A stretch of 25,080 nucleotides of DNA from Caryophanales bacterium UBA3210 (GCA_002363635.1 DEWM01000015.1:1-25080), one strand, 5' to 3'. Shown: positions 16,234 through 24,573, counted from the first letter of the stretch. Made by a program: numbers and translations. Notes: generated by a model from the letters alone, not told the origin.

Positions 16234-18792
16234 TTACTTTTGCTGAAAAACAAATTGGTCACCTTCATAAGTTACTTTAATAGTAGTCTTTGGAGGAATC
16301 TTTCCACTTACTAAAGCTTTAGCAAGAGGAGTTTCAATTTGACTTTGGATATATCTCTTTAATGGTCTAGCACCATAAACTTTATCAAAGCCTTGTGAGA
16401 TAATTGTATCCATTGCTTTTTCATCAAGTTCAAGATGTAATTCCATCTTTTCAAGACGTCTTTCAAGTTCATTAATAAACTTGTTAACAATCTTCTTAAC
16501 AACAGAGTCATCAAGAGAATTAAAGTAAACAATATCATCGATTCTATTTAAGAATTCAGGTTTAAAGTGTGCTTTTAATTCACCTTCTACTAACTTCCTA
16601 TTTTCAGGAGTATTTCCATCAAGTAAATACTGTGAACCAATATTAGAAGTCATGATAATAATTGTGTTTTTAAAATCAACTACTCGGCCTTGAGAATCAG
16701 TAAGTCTACCATCATCAAGAACTTGTAATAAGATATTGAAAACATCAGGGTGAGCTTTTTCAATTTCATCAAGTAAGACGATAGAATAAGGTTTTCTTCT
16801 AACAGCTTCTGTTAATTGTCCGCCTTCTTCATATCCTACATATCCTGGAGGGGCACCAAGCAATCTAGAAACACTGAATTTTTCCATATATTCAGACATA
16901 TCGATACGAATAATTTGTTCTTCGCTATCAAATAAGTTCTGTGCTAAAGATTTAGCAACTTCAGTTTTACCAACCCCTGTAGGACCTAAGAATAAGAATG
17001 AACCGATAGGACGATTTTCATCATTAATACCTGCTCTAGATCTAATAATCGCATCAGTAACTCTTTCAAGAGCATCGTCTTGACCAATAACACGTTTACC
17101 AAGATTATCTTTTAAAGCAAGTAATTTACTTGATTCACTTTGTTTTAATTTAGAAACTGGAATACCTGTCCATTTTGCAACAACTTCTGCAATATTTTCT
17201 TCTTTAACAATTTCATCAAGCATCTTTTCATCTTGAGGATTTTCCTCATTATGTTTAATTAATTCTTCTAAATGAGGAATAACTGAATATTTAAGTCTAG
17301 ATGCTTCTTCATAATTACCTTTAGAAATTGCAGCATCATAGTCAAGATGTGCCTTCTGTAAATCAGTTTTTGCACTCTTAGCTTCTTGTAATTCTTTCTT
17401 TTCTTTCTGCCATTTAGCAGTAAAACTATTTTGTTGTTCTTTTAAATTTGCAAGATTCTTATCAAGTTCTGCAAGTCTCTTCTTAGAAACTTCGCTTTCT
17501 TCTTTAGATAAAGAAATTCTTTCAATTTCAAGTTGAGCAATCTTACGATTGATTTCATCAAGTTCAATTGGTAAAGAGTCAATTTGCATTCTAACTGCAG
17601 AACATGCTTCATCAATTAAATCGATAGCCTTATCAGGTAAGAATCTATCAGTAATATAACGATTAGAAAGAACTGCTGCACTAACTAATGCTGAGTCAAG
17701 AATTTGAACACCATGATGGTTTTCATAAGAATCCTTTAAACCTCTTAAAATAGAAATAGTATCTTCAACTGTTGGTTCACCAACTTGAACTTTCTGCATT
17801 CTTCTTTCAAATGCTGGATCTTTTTCAATATATTTACGATATTCATCTAGAGTTGTTGCACCAATACAATGTAAATCACCTCTAGCAAGCATTGGTTTAA
17901 GTAAGTTAGCAGCGTCCATTGCACCTTGATTACGTCCTGCACCAATTAATGTGTGGATTTCATCAATAAACATAATGATTTTACCTTCAGATTTAGTAAT
18001 TTCATTTAATGTCGCTTTTAATCTTTCCTCAAATTCACCTTGATATTTAGCACCTGCAATTAAAGAACCTAAATCAAGTTCATAAATAATTTTATCTTTA
18101 AGTGAGAAAGGTACATCACCCTTAAAAATTCTCCATGCTAAACCTTCGACAATTGCAGTTTTACCTACACCAGGTTCACCAATTAAAACAGGGTTATTTT
18201 TAGTTTTTCTAGATAAGATTTGGATGACTCTTCTAATTTCTTCATCTCTACCAATAATAGGATCAATCTTACCTTGTGCCACTTCTTTAGTTAAGTCTCT
18301 ACCATATTTAGTTAAGACTTCATATGTTTCTTCTGGATTTGTAGATGTCACTTTCGAATTACCTCGTATTTCTTTAATCGCTTTTTCAGCGTTTTTCTTA
18401 TTAAAATTAGGGATATTTAATAATTTATTAATAATAGAATGTTTAGAATCAAATATTGCTAGAATTAAGTGTTCAACTGATATATATGAATCTCCATAAC
18501 TCTTTCTATAATTATCAGCGTTCTTAATCATATTAGAGACATCTACTGATAAATATAAATTATCCACATTGTTACTCTTAGCTTTAGAAGCAATAAAGCC
18601 ATCAATAACATCAGTAAATGTTTTTACATTAACGTTGATTTTACCTAAAACATTCTTAAGCATTGAGTCACTAGTATCAAGCATAGCTTTAATAACGTGA
18701 GGTACATCAATTTCTGCACTATATGCATCTTTTGCAATCTCACTAGATTTATTAATGATACTAATAACTTTTTCAGTCATGTTATTTTCCAT
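16234..18792 (-). CDS. clpB: ATP-dependent chaperone ClpB
   Basis: An 852-residue Hsp100 disaggregase that works with DnaK to pull apart protein aggregates. Order: N-domain (about 5-145), first AAA module with Walker A GEPGVGKT (205-212) and Walker B IMFIDEIH (273-280), coiled-coil middle domain (about 405-530) that marks ClpB rather than ClpA/ClpC, second AAA module with Walker A GPTGVGKT (603-610), pore loop GYVGYEEGG (650-658) and Walker B IVLLDEIE (671-678). Full length. AAGGTGG precedes the ATG. Two CIRCE elements over its promoter show HrcA control. Monocistronic. Confidence 0.97.
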   Translation of the reverse strand: MENNMTEKVISIINKSSEIAKDAYSAEIDVPHVIKAMLDTSDSMLKNVLGKINVNVKTFTDVIDGFIASKAKSNNVDNLYLSVDVSNMIKNADNYRKSYGDSYISVEHLILAIFDSKHSIINKLLNIPNFNKKNAEKAIKEIRGNSKVTSTNPEETYEVLTKYGRDLTKEVAQGKIDPIIGRDEEIRRVIQILSRKTKNNPVLIGEPGVGKTAIVEGLAWRIFKGDVPFSLKDKIIYELDLGSLIAGAKYQGEFEERLKATLNEITKSEGKIIMFIDEIHTLIGAGRNQGAMDAANLLKPMLARGDLHCIGATTLDEYRKYIEKDPAFERRMQKVQVGEPTVEDTISILRGLKDSYENHHGVQILDSALVSAAVLSNRYITDRFLPDKAIDLIDEACSAVRMQIDSLPIELDEINRKIAQLEIERISLSKEESEVSKKRLAELDKNLANLKEQQNSFTAKWQKEKKELQEAKSAKTDLQKAHLDYDAAISKGNYEEASRLKYSVIPHLEELIKHNEENPQDEKMLDEIVKEENIAEVVAKWTGIPVSKLKQSESSKLLALKDNLGKRVIGQDDALERVTDAIIRSRAGINDENRPIGSFLFLGPTGVGKTEVAKSLAQNLFDSEEQIIRIDMSEYMEKFSVSRLLGAPPGYVGYEEGGQLTEAVRRKPYSIVLLDEIEKAHPDVFNILLQVLDDGRLTDSQGRVVDFKNTIIIMTSNIGSQYLLDGNTPENRKLVEGELKAHFKPEFLNRIDDIVYFNSLDDSVVKKIVNKFINELERRLEKMELHLELDEKAMDTIISQGFDKVYGARPLKRYIQSQIETPLAKALVSGKIPPKTTIKVTYEGDQFVFQQK

Positions 18793-18810
18793 AATACACC
18801 ACCACCTTTT

Positions 18811-18837
18811 TTAGCACTCTTTCTCTTTAAGTGCTAA
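18811..18837. promoter_or_regulatory. CIRCE operator 1 (HrcA site)
   Basis: TTAGCACTC, nine bases, AAGTGCTAA: one base from the consensus in the second arm. It covers the expected transcription start of clpB. Confidence 0.93.
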
Positions 18838-18841
18838 TTAT

Positions 18842-18869
18842 ATTATAGTTCACTTTTTAGCACTGTCAA
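18842..18869 (-). promoter_or_regulatory. Sigma-A promoter of clpB
   Basis: TTGACA (18869-18864) and TATAAT (18847-18842), both perfect, 16 bases apart. The -35 lies inside CIRCE 2. Confidence 0.88.
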
Positions 18870-18883
18870 CTGTTGAGTGCTAA
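18857..18883. promoter_or_regulatory. CIRCE operator 2 (HrcA site)
   Basis: TTAGCACTG, nine bases, GAGTGCTAA: one base from the consensus in the first arm. It overlaps the -35 of clpB; its centre is 46 bases from that of CIRCE 1. Confidence 0.93.
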
Positions 18884-18925
18884 TAATTTATATTTTTTTC
18901 AATTTTCTTTACGCACGCGTAAGAA

Positions 18926-18931
18926 TATAAT
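18926..18931 (+). promoter_or_regulatory. -10 element of the tRNA-Thr gene
   Basis: TATAAT ten bases before the tRNA, a little close for a mature 5' end but possible with a short leader; no good -35 is seen. Confidence 0.45.
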
Positions 18932-18940
18932 GATATATAG

Positions 18941-19016
<76 letters not shown>

Positions 19017-19028
19017 AAATAAAAAAAC

Positions 19029-19055
19029 ACCCGATTATCGAAAAAATAACCGGGT
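19029..19055. terminator. Bidirectional terminator between tRNA-Thr and the YccF gene
   Basis: Stem ACCCG/CGGGT, one mismatch, then TTAT/ATAA, with an A-rich loop. It is followed by TTTATTTTT on the + strand and by a T-run on the - strand, serving both converging units. Confidence 0.82.
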
Positions 19056-19061
19056 TTATTT

Positions 19062-19415
19062 TTACCAAGTTGCGCCAAAGGGAATGCAAGTTAAAGACAT
19101 TAATTTAAAACATTGTTTTCCAAATGGAATTCCAATAATTGTGATACATAATATACATCCAACAATTAAATAATATGTAGCACTTTCAATTCCACTAAAA
19201 ATTAGCCAAATAACATTTGCAATTGGGTGAGCAGCAAAATCTACTTTAATTGTTTTACCAAATGGGAATAAAACAAATCTTGCAACTTTGAATAATTGTA
19301 GGCCAAATGGAATACCTACAATTGTAATGCACCATAAAATTCCAAGTACGCAATATCCTAATGCAGTCCATAGACCAACTAGAATAAACCATAAAATATT
19401 ACCTATTAATTTCAT
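19062..19415 (-). CDS. YccF domain membrane protein
   Basis: A 117-residue hydrophobic protein made of two YccF (DUF307) repeats: CITIVGIPFGLQLFK (about 29-43) and CITIIGIPFGKQCFK (about 89-103), each following a membrane segment (roughly residues 4-36 and 67-97). The family is widespread and without a settled function; it is thought to sit in the cytoplasmic membrane. GGAGGAG lies just upstream of the ATG. It is a single gene, sharing a terminator with the tRNA. Confidence 0.85.
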   Translation of the reverse strand: MKLIGNILWFILVGLWTALGYCVLGILWCITIVGIPFGLQLFKVARFVLFPFGKTIKVDFAAHPIANVIWLIFSGIESATYYLIVGCILCITIIGIPFGKQCFKLMSLTCIPFGATW

Positions 19416-19494
19416 ATCTCCTCCAAATCTAAGGTAAATATTAATATAAATAGGCCAAAAATAGTAGCATAAACACCCAAAAAATGTGAAATAT

Positions 19495-19523
19495 TTGCAT
19501 TTTAATAATAATTCTTTTATTAT
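19495..19523 (+). promoter_or_regulatory. Probable promoter of the HAD-family gene, with an AT hairpin
   Basis: TTGCAT (19495-19500) and TATTAT (19518-19523), 17 bases apart. A perfect 9-bp inverted repeat TAATAATAA/TTATTATTA (19503-19511, 19517-19525) covers the spacer and -10 and could be an operator. Confidence 0.45.
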
Positions 19524-19560
19524 TAGTATTGCGCGATATGTGCATTTGAGGTGGATATAT

Positions 19561-20388
19561 ATGGAAAAACCAATTGTCGCATTAATTTATGACTTTGACA
19601 AAACACTTGCAACAAACGATATGCAAGCATTCTCTTTCATTCCTAATTTAGGTATGACTGAAAAAGAATTCTGGGGAGAAACAGCTGAATTCTCTGATAG
19701 AACAGGTACTGAATCAGTTCTTGCTTACTTACACACAATGATTAAAGAATGTCAGGAAAGAGGCATCCCTCTAACTAAGACTTATTTAAATTCATTAGGT
19801 AAGGATGTTAAATTCTATGAAGGTGTAACTACTTGGTTTAAACGTATTAATGAATATGCAGATTCTATTGGCATTAAAGTAGAACATTACATTATTTCTT
19901 CTGGTAACAAGGAAATTATTGAAGGTTCTTCAATCGCTAAAGAATTTAAAGCTGTATATGGATGTGAATTCTTATACAACAGATTTGGAGTAGCATACTA
20001 TCCAAAGAACATTATTAACTACACTTTAAAAACTCAATACTTATGGAGAATTTCTAAAGGTGTTAAAGATGTCACAGATGATAAATCAGTTAATAGCCGT
20101 GTAGTAGATAAACATGTTGAATTCAGAAATATGATTTATCTAGGCGATGGATTAACTGATATCCCATGTATGACAGTTGTTAAAGAAAAAGGTGGTAAAG
20201 CTATTGCAGTTTACCAACCAAACAAGAAAGATGTTGTTGAAAAATTACTTGATGACAACCGTGTTAACTACGTTTGTAAATCTGACTTTAGAGCAAACTC
20301 AACAATGGAAAAACTTGTTAAGTTAATCTTAGATTCTATTTCAATTACTGAAAAGTTATTAGAAAAAGAAAATAACGCTAACGTATAA
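19561..20388 (+). CDS. HAD-superfamily hydrolase (phosphatase-like)
   Basis: A 275-residue HAD protein. Motif I is YDFDKTLAT (nucleophile Asp11, general acid Asp13), motif II is IISSGN (Ser113/Ser114), and motif IV is YLGDGLTDIPCM (Asp196, Asp200). A lysine for motif III is probably in the 149-166 region. A helical cap of about 90 residues sits between motifs I and II, as in phosphoserine-phosphatase-like (C1 cap) members. The substrate is unknown. The start is ATG 19561 after GAGGTGG; an ORF extension to 19486 lies within the promoter and is rejected. It is monocistronic, ended by the hairpin at 20393. Confidence 0.87.
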   Translation: MEKPIVALIYDFDKTLATNDMQAFSFIPNLGMTEKEFWGETAEFSDRTGTESVLAYLHTMIKECQERGIPLTKTYLNSLGKDVKFYEGVTTWFKRINEYADSIGIKVEHYIISSGNKEIIEGSSIAKEFKAVYGCEFLYNRFGVAYYPKNIINYTLKTQYLWRISKGVKDVTDDKSVNSRVVDKHVEFRNMIYLGDGLTDIPCMTVVKEKGGKAIAVYQPNKKDVVEKLLDDNRVNYVCKSDFRANSTMEKLVKLILDSISITEKLLEKENNANV

Positions 20389-20392
20389 TATC

Positions 20393-20413
20393 AAGGCTGA
20401 TTTATTCAGCCTT
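20393..20413 (+). terminator. Terminator of the HAD gene
   Basis: Perfect 8-bp stem AAGGCTGA/TCAGCCTT with loop TTTAT and a T-run. The T-run runs into the -35 of the next gene. Confidence 0.92.
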
Positions 20414-20415
20414 TT

Positions 20416-20443
20416 TTGATTCTTAAAATTTTAATGTTATAAT
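20416..20443 (+). promoter_or_regulatory. Promoter of the CrtN-like oxidoreductase gene
   Basis: TTGATT (20416-20421), 16 bases, TATAAT (20438-20443) with an upstream TG making an extended -10. The expected start is near 20450, leaving only about nine bases of leader. Confidence 0.7.
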
Positions 20444-20458
20444 ATTTTTAGGTAATTT

Positions 20459-21973
20459 ATGAAAGAATCAAGGAAGAAAAAAATAATTATTATTGGAGGA
20501 GGAATATCTGGTTTAACAGCAGGTATTTATGCTTTAGATAACGATTTTGATGTCACTATATACGAGAAACATTATATTCCAGGAGGTCAATGTACTGGAT
20601 GGACTCGTAAAAACATTGAAATAGATGGATGTGCTCACTGGATTGTTGGTACAAATCCTAAAAGCGATCTTTTCCCTTTATGGAAACATATTGGAGCATT
20701 TAACGAAAACACATCTTATTTCCAAACTGAATATTTCTCTAAATTTGATTTTGATGGAAAACTAATTACTCTTTGGAAAGATATTTATAAACTCTACGCT
20801 GAACTTGTTAGACTTGCTCCAGAAGATAAGAAAAGAATTAGGCAATTTATTAGATGGATAAAAGCATATCAACATGTAAGAATCCCAGTTAATAAACCTC
20901 TTGATAAAATGAATTTATGGGAAATTACTAAATTCGGTTTAGATTTTTTACCTATGCTTTATCCTTATCTAAGAGCAAAACATTTATCTTGCAAAGATTA
21001 TGCGAAAAAATTTAAAAATAAAAATCTTCAATTCATTTTTGAAAACACATTATCTGAAAACTATAATCTCCATTCATTATTATATGTTTTACAAGCATTA
21101 ACTATGTCTGATACTGCAGTTATCAAAGGTGGTTCATTACAAGTAGTTAGAAACATCCAAGATAAATACTTATCTCTAGGAGGAAAACTCTACTGTAATA
21201 AAGAAGTTAAATCTATCATCATCGAAAACAATGTCGCAAAAGGTGTGGTATTTAAAGATGATACTAAAGAATACGCCGATTACATCATTGGAGCTTGTGA
21301 TGTCCATCACATCTTATATGATTTACTAGACGATAAATATACTGATTCATATTTCAAGAAAAGATTTGATAACAACACTGTTTACCCATTAAGTACTGGA
21401 ATTCTTGTTTCATTTAAAGTTACTAAAGACATTTCTTCTTATCCAAAGATGATTGCATTTAAAATTAAACCATTTGAAATAGGAGGAATGCCAGTTCAAT
21501 TCTTATCAGTTAGAAACCATTCATACACGAAAGAAAATAGTTCTGATCCTACAACTTTAACTGTATTAATTGGTACTAATGAACTAGTCTATACATATTT
21601 CAAATCATTTAAGACTAAAAAAGAATATTTAGAAGCCAAAAATGAAGTAGGTAAGAAAGTAGAAAAATATGTTCAAGAATATTTCTCTCTAAATGAAAAA
21701 GAATGTGAATTAATTGATATAACTACCCCATTAACATATGAAAGATATACTAATGCATATCATGGTTCTTACCAATCATATATTACTACCGCTAGATCAC
21801 ATGGACTTATGCGAAGCGGAATACTTGGCGGCCTTAAGAACTTCGTATTATCTGGTCAATGGTTAATGCCTCCAGGAGGATTACCAATTGCTTTATTTAC
21901 TGGTAAACACGCAGTATATAGGTTATGTGGCTTTGAACACAAGAAATTTATAAATAAAGAAAAAGAAGATTAA
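20459..21973 (+). CDS. FAD-dependent oxidoreductase, phytoene-desaturase/CrtN-like
   Basis: A 504-residue flavoprotein of the amine-oxidase/phytoene-desaturase group. The Rossmann motif IIGGGISGLTAG (11-22) with Glu36 binds FAD; PGGQCTGW (41-48) and the C-terminal SGQWLMPPGGLPIALFTGKHA are typical of CrtI/CrtN and RetSat-like enzymes. No phytoene synthase or other carotenoid gene is adjacent, so a carotenoid role is unproven; members of this group in gut Bacillota often stand alone. The ribosome site is poor (AGG only) and the leader very short. Monocistronic, ending at the terminator shared with upp. Confidence 0.85.
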   Translation: MKESRKKKIIIIGGGISGLTAGIYALDNDFDVTIYEKHYIPGGQCTGWTRKNIEIDGCAHWIVGTNPKSDLFPLWKHIGAFNENTSYFQTEYFSKFDFDGKLITLWKDIYKLYAELVRLAPEDKKRIRQFIRWIKAYQHVRIPVNKPLDKMNLWEITKFGLDFLPMLYPYLRAKHLSCKDYAKKFKNKNLQFIFENTLSENYNLHSLLYVLQALTMSDTAVIKGGSLQVVRNIQDKYLSLGGKLYCNKEVKSIIIENNVAKGVVFKDDTKEYADYIIGACDVHHILYDLLDDKYTDSYFKKRFDNNTVYPLSTGILVSFKVTKDISSYPKMIAFKIKPFEIGGMPVQFLSVRNHSYTKENSSDPTTLTVLIGTNELVYTYFKSFKTKKEYLEAKNEVGKKVEKYVQEYFSLNEKECELIDITTPLTYERYTNAYHGSYQSYITTARSHGLMRSGILGGLKNFVLSGQWLMPPGGLPIALFTGKHAVYRLCGFEHKKFINKEKED

Positions 21974-21977
21974 TAAA

Positions 21978-22005
21978 AGGAGTTAACTAGCAATTATTAA
22001 CTCCT
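21978..22005. terminator. Bidirectional terminator between the CrtN-like gene and upp
   Basis: Nine-bp stem AGGAGTTAA/TTAACTCCT, followed by ATTTTT on the + strand and TTTTATT on the - strand, between the two converging stop codons. Confidence 0.88.
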
Positions 22006-22025
22006 ATTTTTGTAATTTTAAATTA

Positions 22026-22652
22026 TTATTTTGTACCGAAGATTCTATCTCCTGCATCACCTAAACCAGGTAAGATATAACCAACATCATTTAAGTGATC
22101 ATCTAATGCTGCTAAATAGATATGAACATCTGGATGAGCTTCTTCAACAGCTTTAACCCCTTCAGGAACACCAACTAAGCACATTAAACGGATATTTTTG
22201 TATCCTCTCTTCTTAACCGCATTAATTGCAGCGATTGCGCTTCCTCCAGTTGCAAGCATTGGATCAACAATAACTACTAATGGATTATCGACAACTGGTA
22301 ATTTGAAGTAATATTCATGTGGTTCAAGAGTTTCTTCATCTCTGAACATACCAATATGACCAATTCTAGCAGTTGGAATCATATTTCTAACTCCATCAAC
22401 CATACCAATACCTGCTCTTAAGATTGGAGCAAGAATAATTTTTTGTGAAAGTTTCTTTTTTGGTAAGACTGCACCAGTAGGTGTTTTAATCTTAACATCT
22501 GAATCGAAAGTTTCGACATCTTTGAAAACTTCAAAAGTCATTAAAGAACCAATTTCATCTAAGTTTTCTCTGAATTCTTTTGATTTTGTGTTTTCGTCTC
22601 TCATGATAGAAAGCTTAACATCAATTAATGGGTGTTTGACAATAGTTAACAT
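22026..22652 (-). CDS. upp: Uracil phosphoribosyltransferase
   Basis: A 208-residue enzyme joining uracil and PRPP to give UMP, the main uracil salvage step. The PRPP loop is [11 protein letters not shown] (129-139), and the C-terminal [18 protein letters not shown] holds the uracil-binding region; Arg79 follows the APILRAG motif. Full length. A strong AGGAGGAGG precedes the ATG. It lies 30 bases after the 76-residue gene with no promoter between, so expression probably depends on the transcript that passes the hairpin at 22931-22947, or on a promoter inside the upstream gene. Confidence 0.97.
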   Translation of the reverse strand: MLTIVKHPLIDVKLSIMRDENTKSKEFRENLDEIGSLMTFEVFKDVETFDSDVKIKTPTGAVLPKKKLSQKIILAPILRAGIGMVDGVRNMIPTARIGHIGMFRDEETLEPHEYYFKLPVVDNPLVVIVDPMLATGGSAIAAINAVKKRGYKNIRLMCLVGVPEGVKAVEEAHPDVHIYLAALDDHLNDVGYILPGLGDAGDRIFGTK

Positions 22653-22682
22653 AAATACCTCCTCCTATTGTTTATGTAGATT

Positions 22683-22913
22683 TTAATTATCATTTTCATC
22701 ACTTGGCAAGTAGACAAATATACTAGTCTCTTCCATGATTTTCCCGATATCATCATAGTCTAATGGATAACGTAACTGCTCATTAAAGTTCATTAATTTT
22801 TTCTTATCATTATAAGCAATGTAATTAATATCTTCTCCTGCAAACTTGTACATGAGAGTTACTCCATCTTCTAGATATTTCTTTGCTTCTTCAATATTCT
22901 GTACTCTAATCAT
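22683..22913 (-). CDS. Small hypothetical protein upstream of upp, 76 aa
   Basis: An acidic 76-residue protein with no membrane segment, no cysteine and no family I recognise; it ends in PSDENDN. The reading frame is open back past the hairpin to 22954, but the only good start is ATG at 22913, and that ATG has no clear ribosome site (GGAG lies 19 bases upstream inside the hairpin). Translation may be weak or start differently. It is 30 bases ahead of upp, so they form an operon. A TATAAT inside the gene could be an internal promoter for upp. Moderately sure it is a real gene. Confidence 0.55.
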   Translation of the reverse strand: MIRVQNIEEAKKYLEDGVTLMYKFAGEDINYIAYNDKKKLMNFNEQLRYPLDYDDIGKIMEETSIFVYLPSDENDN

Positions 22914-22930
22914 AATTTCGACAAAATAAA

Positions 22931-22947
22931 AACTCCACGAGGGAGTT
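22931..22947 (-). terminator. Hairpin terminator or attenuator ahead of the 76-aa gene and upp
   Basis: On the minus strand the stem AACTCC/GGAGTT with loop CTCGT is followed by TTTATTTTG. The leader ORF stop codon (22948-22946) overlaps the first arm, so a ribosome ending there would cover that arm. Confidence 0.65.
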
Positions 22948-23038
22948 AATTATTGAATATTAAAGAAGAGAATTCTAAAAGAGCATCATTTCTTGATGAT
23001 TTAATCATATCAGTGCGTTTAACAATTAATCTCTTCAT
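22946..23038 (-). CDS. Candidate 30-residue small protein or leader peptide
   Basis: ATG at 23038 follows AGGAG by seven bases and opens a 30-residue, basic peptide (starts MKRLIVKRTD, ends SSLIFNN, then TAA). It has its own extended -10 promoter at 23066-23058, a short leader, and a hairpin with a T-rich tail overlapping its stop. It is therefore a complete small transcription unit. Two readings fit: an independent small protein, or a leader peptide whose translation opens the hairpin for the downstream gene and upp. A longer + strand ORF (22953-23213) crosses the same place but is less likely. Confidence 0.5.
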   Translation of the reverse strand: MKRLIVKRTDMIKSSRNDALLEFSSLIFNN

Positions 23039-23057
23039 CTTTTTTCTCCTAGTAAAA

Positions 23058-23066
23058 AGTATATCA
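23058..23066 (-). promoter_or_regulatory. Extended -10 promoter of the small leader ORF
   Basis: TGATATACT on the minus strand, the same element as ahead of rsmE, 19 bases before the leader ORF start; the expected transcript start is only a few bases before AGGAG. Confidence 0.55.
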
Positions 23067-23084
23067 CTGATGATAAAAAAAGAA

Positions 23085-23108
23085 AGAGTAAAGCGCTTAC
23101 TTTACTCT
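23085..23108 (-). terminator. Terminator of the TrxB-like gene
   Basis: Nine-bp stem AGAGTAAAG/CTTTACTCT with loop CGCTTA, followed on the minus strand by TTTCTTTTTTT, thirteen bases after the stop codon. Confidence 0.9.
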
Positions 23109-23121
23109 ACAATCATAAATT

Positions 23122-23979
23122 TTATTTTAATTTTGATAAGTATGAAACAGCTTGTAATGCCGCAACAGAACCTTCACCAACTGATTTTGCTACTTGATAA
23201 GGTAATCCAGTAATATCACCCGCTGCATATAAGCCAGGTAAATTAGTTTCTTGTTTTCTATTTACTACAACATGTGCTCCATCAGTAGTAAGTCCTGGAA
23301 CTAGGCGAGACGCAAAGACTTGTTCTCTTAAGACGAATACTCCGTCTGCACTATATTCTTTTTCACTAGTAACAAGAATAGAAACATCATTTTCTCTTCT
23401 AATTTCTAAAGGTCTACCGGAAATTAATTCAACCTTATCGTTTAAATGAACTTCATCCTTGTATGTAGGTAAATAATAGACTTTTTCAGCGACTTCTGAA
23501 AGGAAGTTTGCTTCTTCCTCTTCACAAGGAGAATAGCCTACTACAATCGCTGTTTTCCCTTTATATAATGGAGCGTCACATGTGGCACAATACGAAACCC
23601 CTCTACCTAAGAATTCTTCTTCACCTTTTAAAGGTTTAGCCATAACTACTCCAGTAGCAAGAATGACTGTAGAAGCTTCATACATTACTTCTTTACCTTG
23701 GATAATAAAATAATTACCCATTGCATAAACGCTTTGAACTTTATCTTCTGTAACTTCAATATCTAGGAGGCTTAAATGATTTTGGAAAGCAGAAATAAGT
23801 TCTTGGCCAGTAAGTTTACCAACACCTAAATAATTAGAAATTTCTTCAAATTTTCCAACTTTAGAAGAAAGCTTCTTATCGCCAAATAAAATAATATTCT
23901 TATTTCTATTTTTCGCGGTGATAGCAGCTTCAAGTCCTGCAGGACCAGTTCCAATAATCGCGATATCAAATCTTTCCAT
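23122..23979 (-). CDS. Thioredoxin-reductase-like flavoprotein
   Basis: A 285-residue two-domain flavoprotein of the low-Mr thioredoxin reductase type. FAD motifs are IGTGPAG (9-15) and the C-terminal YAAGDITG; the redox-active disulfide is Cys131-Cys134 (CATC). The central domain is unusual: where NADPH-dependent enzymes have GGGxSAxEE and HRRxxxR, this has GYSPCEEEEA (148-157) and YLPTYKDE (169-176). It may therefore use another electron donor, as ferredoxin- or other NADPH-independent relatives do, or bind NAD(P)H differently. AGGAGGCG precedes the ATG. It lies 45 bases after the peroxidase gene on the same strand and probably supports it. Confidence 0.87.
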   Translation of the reverse strand: MERFDIAIIGTGPAGLEAAITAKNRNKNIILFGDKKLSSKVGKFEEISNYLGVGKLTGQELISAFQNHLSLLDIEVTEDKVQSVYAMGNYFIIQGKEVMYEASTVILATGVVMAKPLKGEEEFLGRGVSYCATCDAPLYKGKTAIVVGYSPCEEEEANFLSEVAEKVYYLPTYKDEVHLNDKVELISGRPLEIRRENDVSILVTSEKEYSADGVFVLREQVFASRLVPGLTTDGAHVVVNRKQETNLPGLYAAGDITGLPYQVAKSVGEGSVAALQAVSYLSKLK

Positions 23980-23996
23980 ATTTTCGCCTCCTAATT

Positions 23997-24015
23997 AACT
24001 AACTACACGTTAGTT
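23997..24015. repeat. Inverted repeat in the leader of the TrxB-like gene
   Basis: AACTAAC-TACAC-GTTAGTT, a perfect 7-5-7 inverted repeat between the peroxidase stop and the ribosome site. It has no T-run; it may be an operator or an mRNA-processing hairpin. Confidence 0.45.
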
Positions 24016-24024
24016 CCTATATTA

Positions 24025-24573
24025 TTATTTAATTAAAAGTTCTTCAACTGCTTTTCTTAATTCGTTTAAGTCTTCAGTAGGTTCAAATCTTCTAACTACA
24101 TTTCCTTCTTTATCAACTAAGAACTTAGTAAAGTTCCATTTGATATCAGGATTCTTTTTATAATTTCTATCTCTGATTTTCATAAATGCTTTAAACATTG
24201 TTGAACCTTTACCAGTAAAGCCTTTAAAGCCTTGTTTTTCCTTTAAGAAAGTAAATAATGGTAAAGCATTTTCTCCATTAACATCACTCTTTTTAAATTG
24301 ATCAAATTGAGTCTTATATTTTAAAGTACAGAATTCATGAATTTCATCATCGCTTCCTGGTGCTTCACCTAAGAATTGATTACATGGAATATCAATGATT
24401 TCTAATCCTTTATCGTGTAAATCTTCATACATCTTTTCAAGTGGTTCATAATGAGGAGTAAAACCGCATCCTGTCGCAGTATTAACAATAACCATTACTT
24501 TCCCTTTATATTCTGATAAAGAAAATTCCTCACCATTTCTTTTTGTAAGTTTAAATTCGTAAATATTTGCCAT
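24025..24573 (-). CDS. Glutathione peroxidase family thiol peroxidase
   Basis: A 182-residue cysteine-type GPx (BsaA-like) that reduces peroxides, in bacteria normally with thioredoxin. Catalytic residues: Cys36 (NTATGCGFT), Gln66 (PCNQF), Trp146 and Asn147 (KWNF). The second cysteine of the PCNQF motif and Cys82 could serve as resolving residues. The start is ATG at 24573 after AAAGGAGA; a 30-codon upstream extension lies within the control region and is rejected. The TrxB-like gene follows on the same strand. A PerR/Fur-like box (24588-24602) lies just before the ribosome site, which fits peroxide induction. Confidence 0.92.
   Translation of the reverse strand: MANIYEFKLTKRNGEEFSLSEYKGKVMVIVNTATGCGFTPHYEPLEKMYEDLHDKGLEIIDIPCNQFLGEAPGSDDEIHEFCTLKYKTQFDQFKKSDVNGENALPLFTFLKEKQGFKGFTGKGSTMFKAFMKIRDRNYKKNPDIKWNFTKFLVDKEGNVVRRFEPTEDLNELRKAVEELLIK

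Noticed and set aside
18224..18499. 91-codon + strand ORF
   Set aside because: Antisense shadow of clpB.
22953..23213. 86-codon + strand ORF with TTG start and an upstream GGGAG
   Set aside because: It runs over two minus-strand terminators, the leader ORF promoter and the 3' end of the TrxB-like gene. Its apparent ribosome site is the hairpin arm. The minus-strand reading explains the region better.
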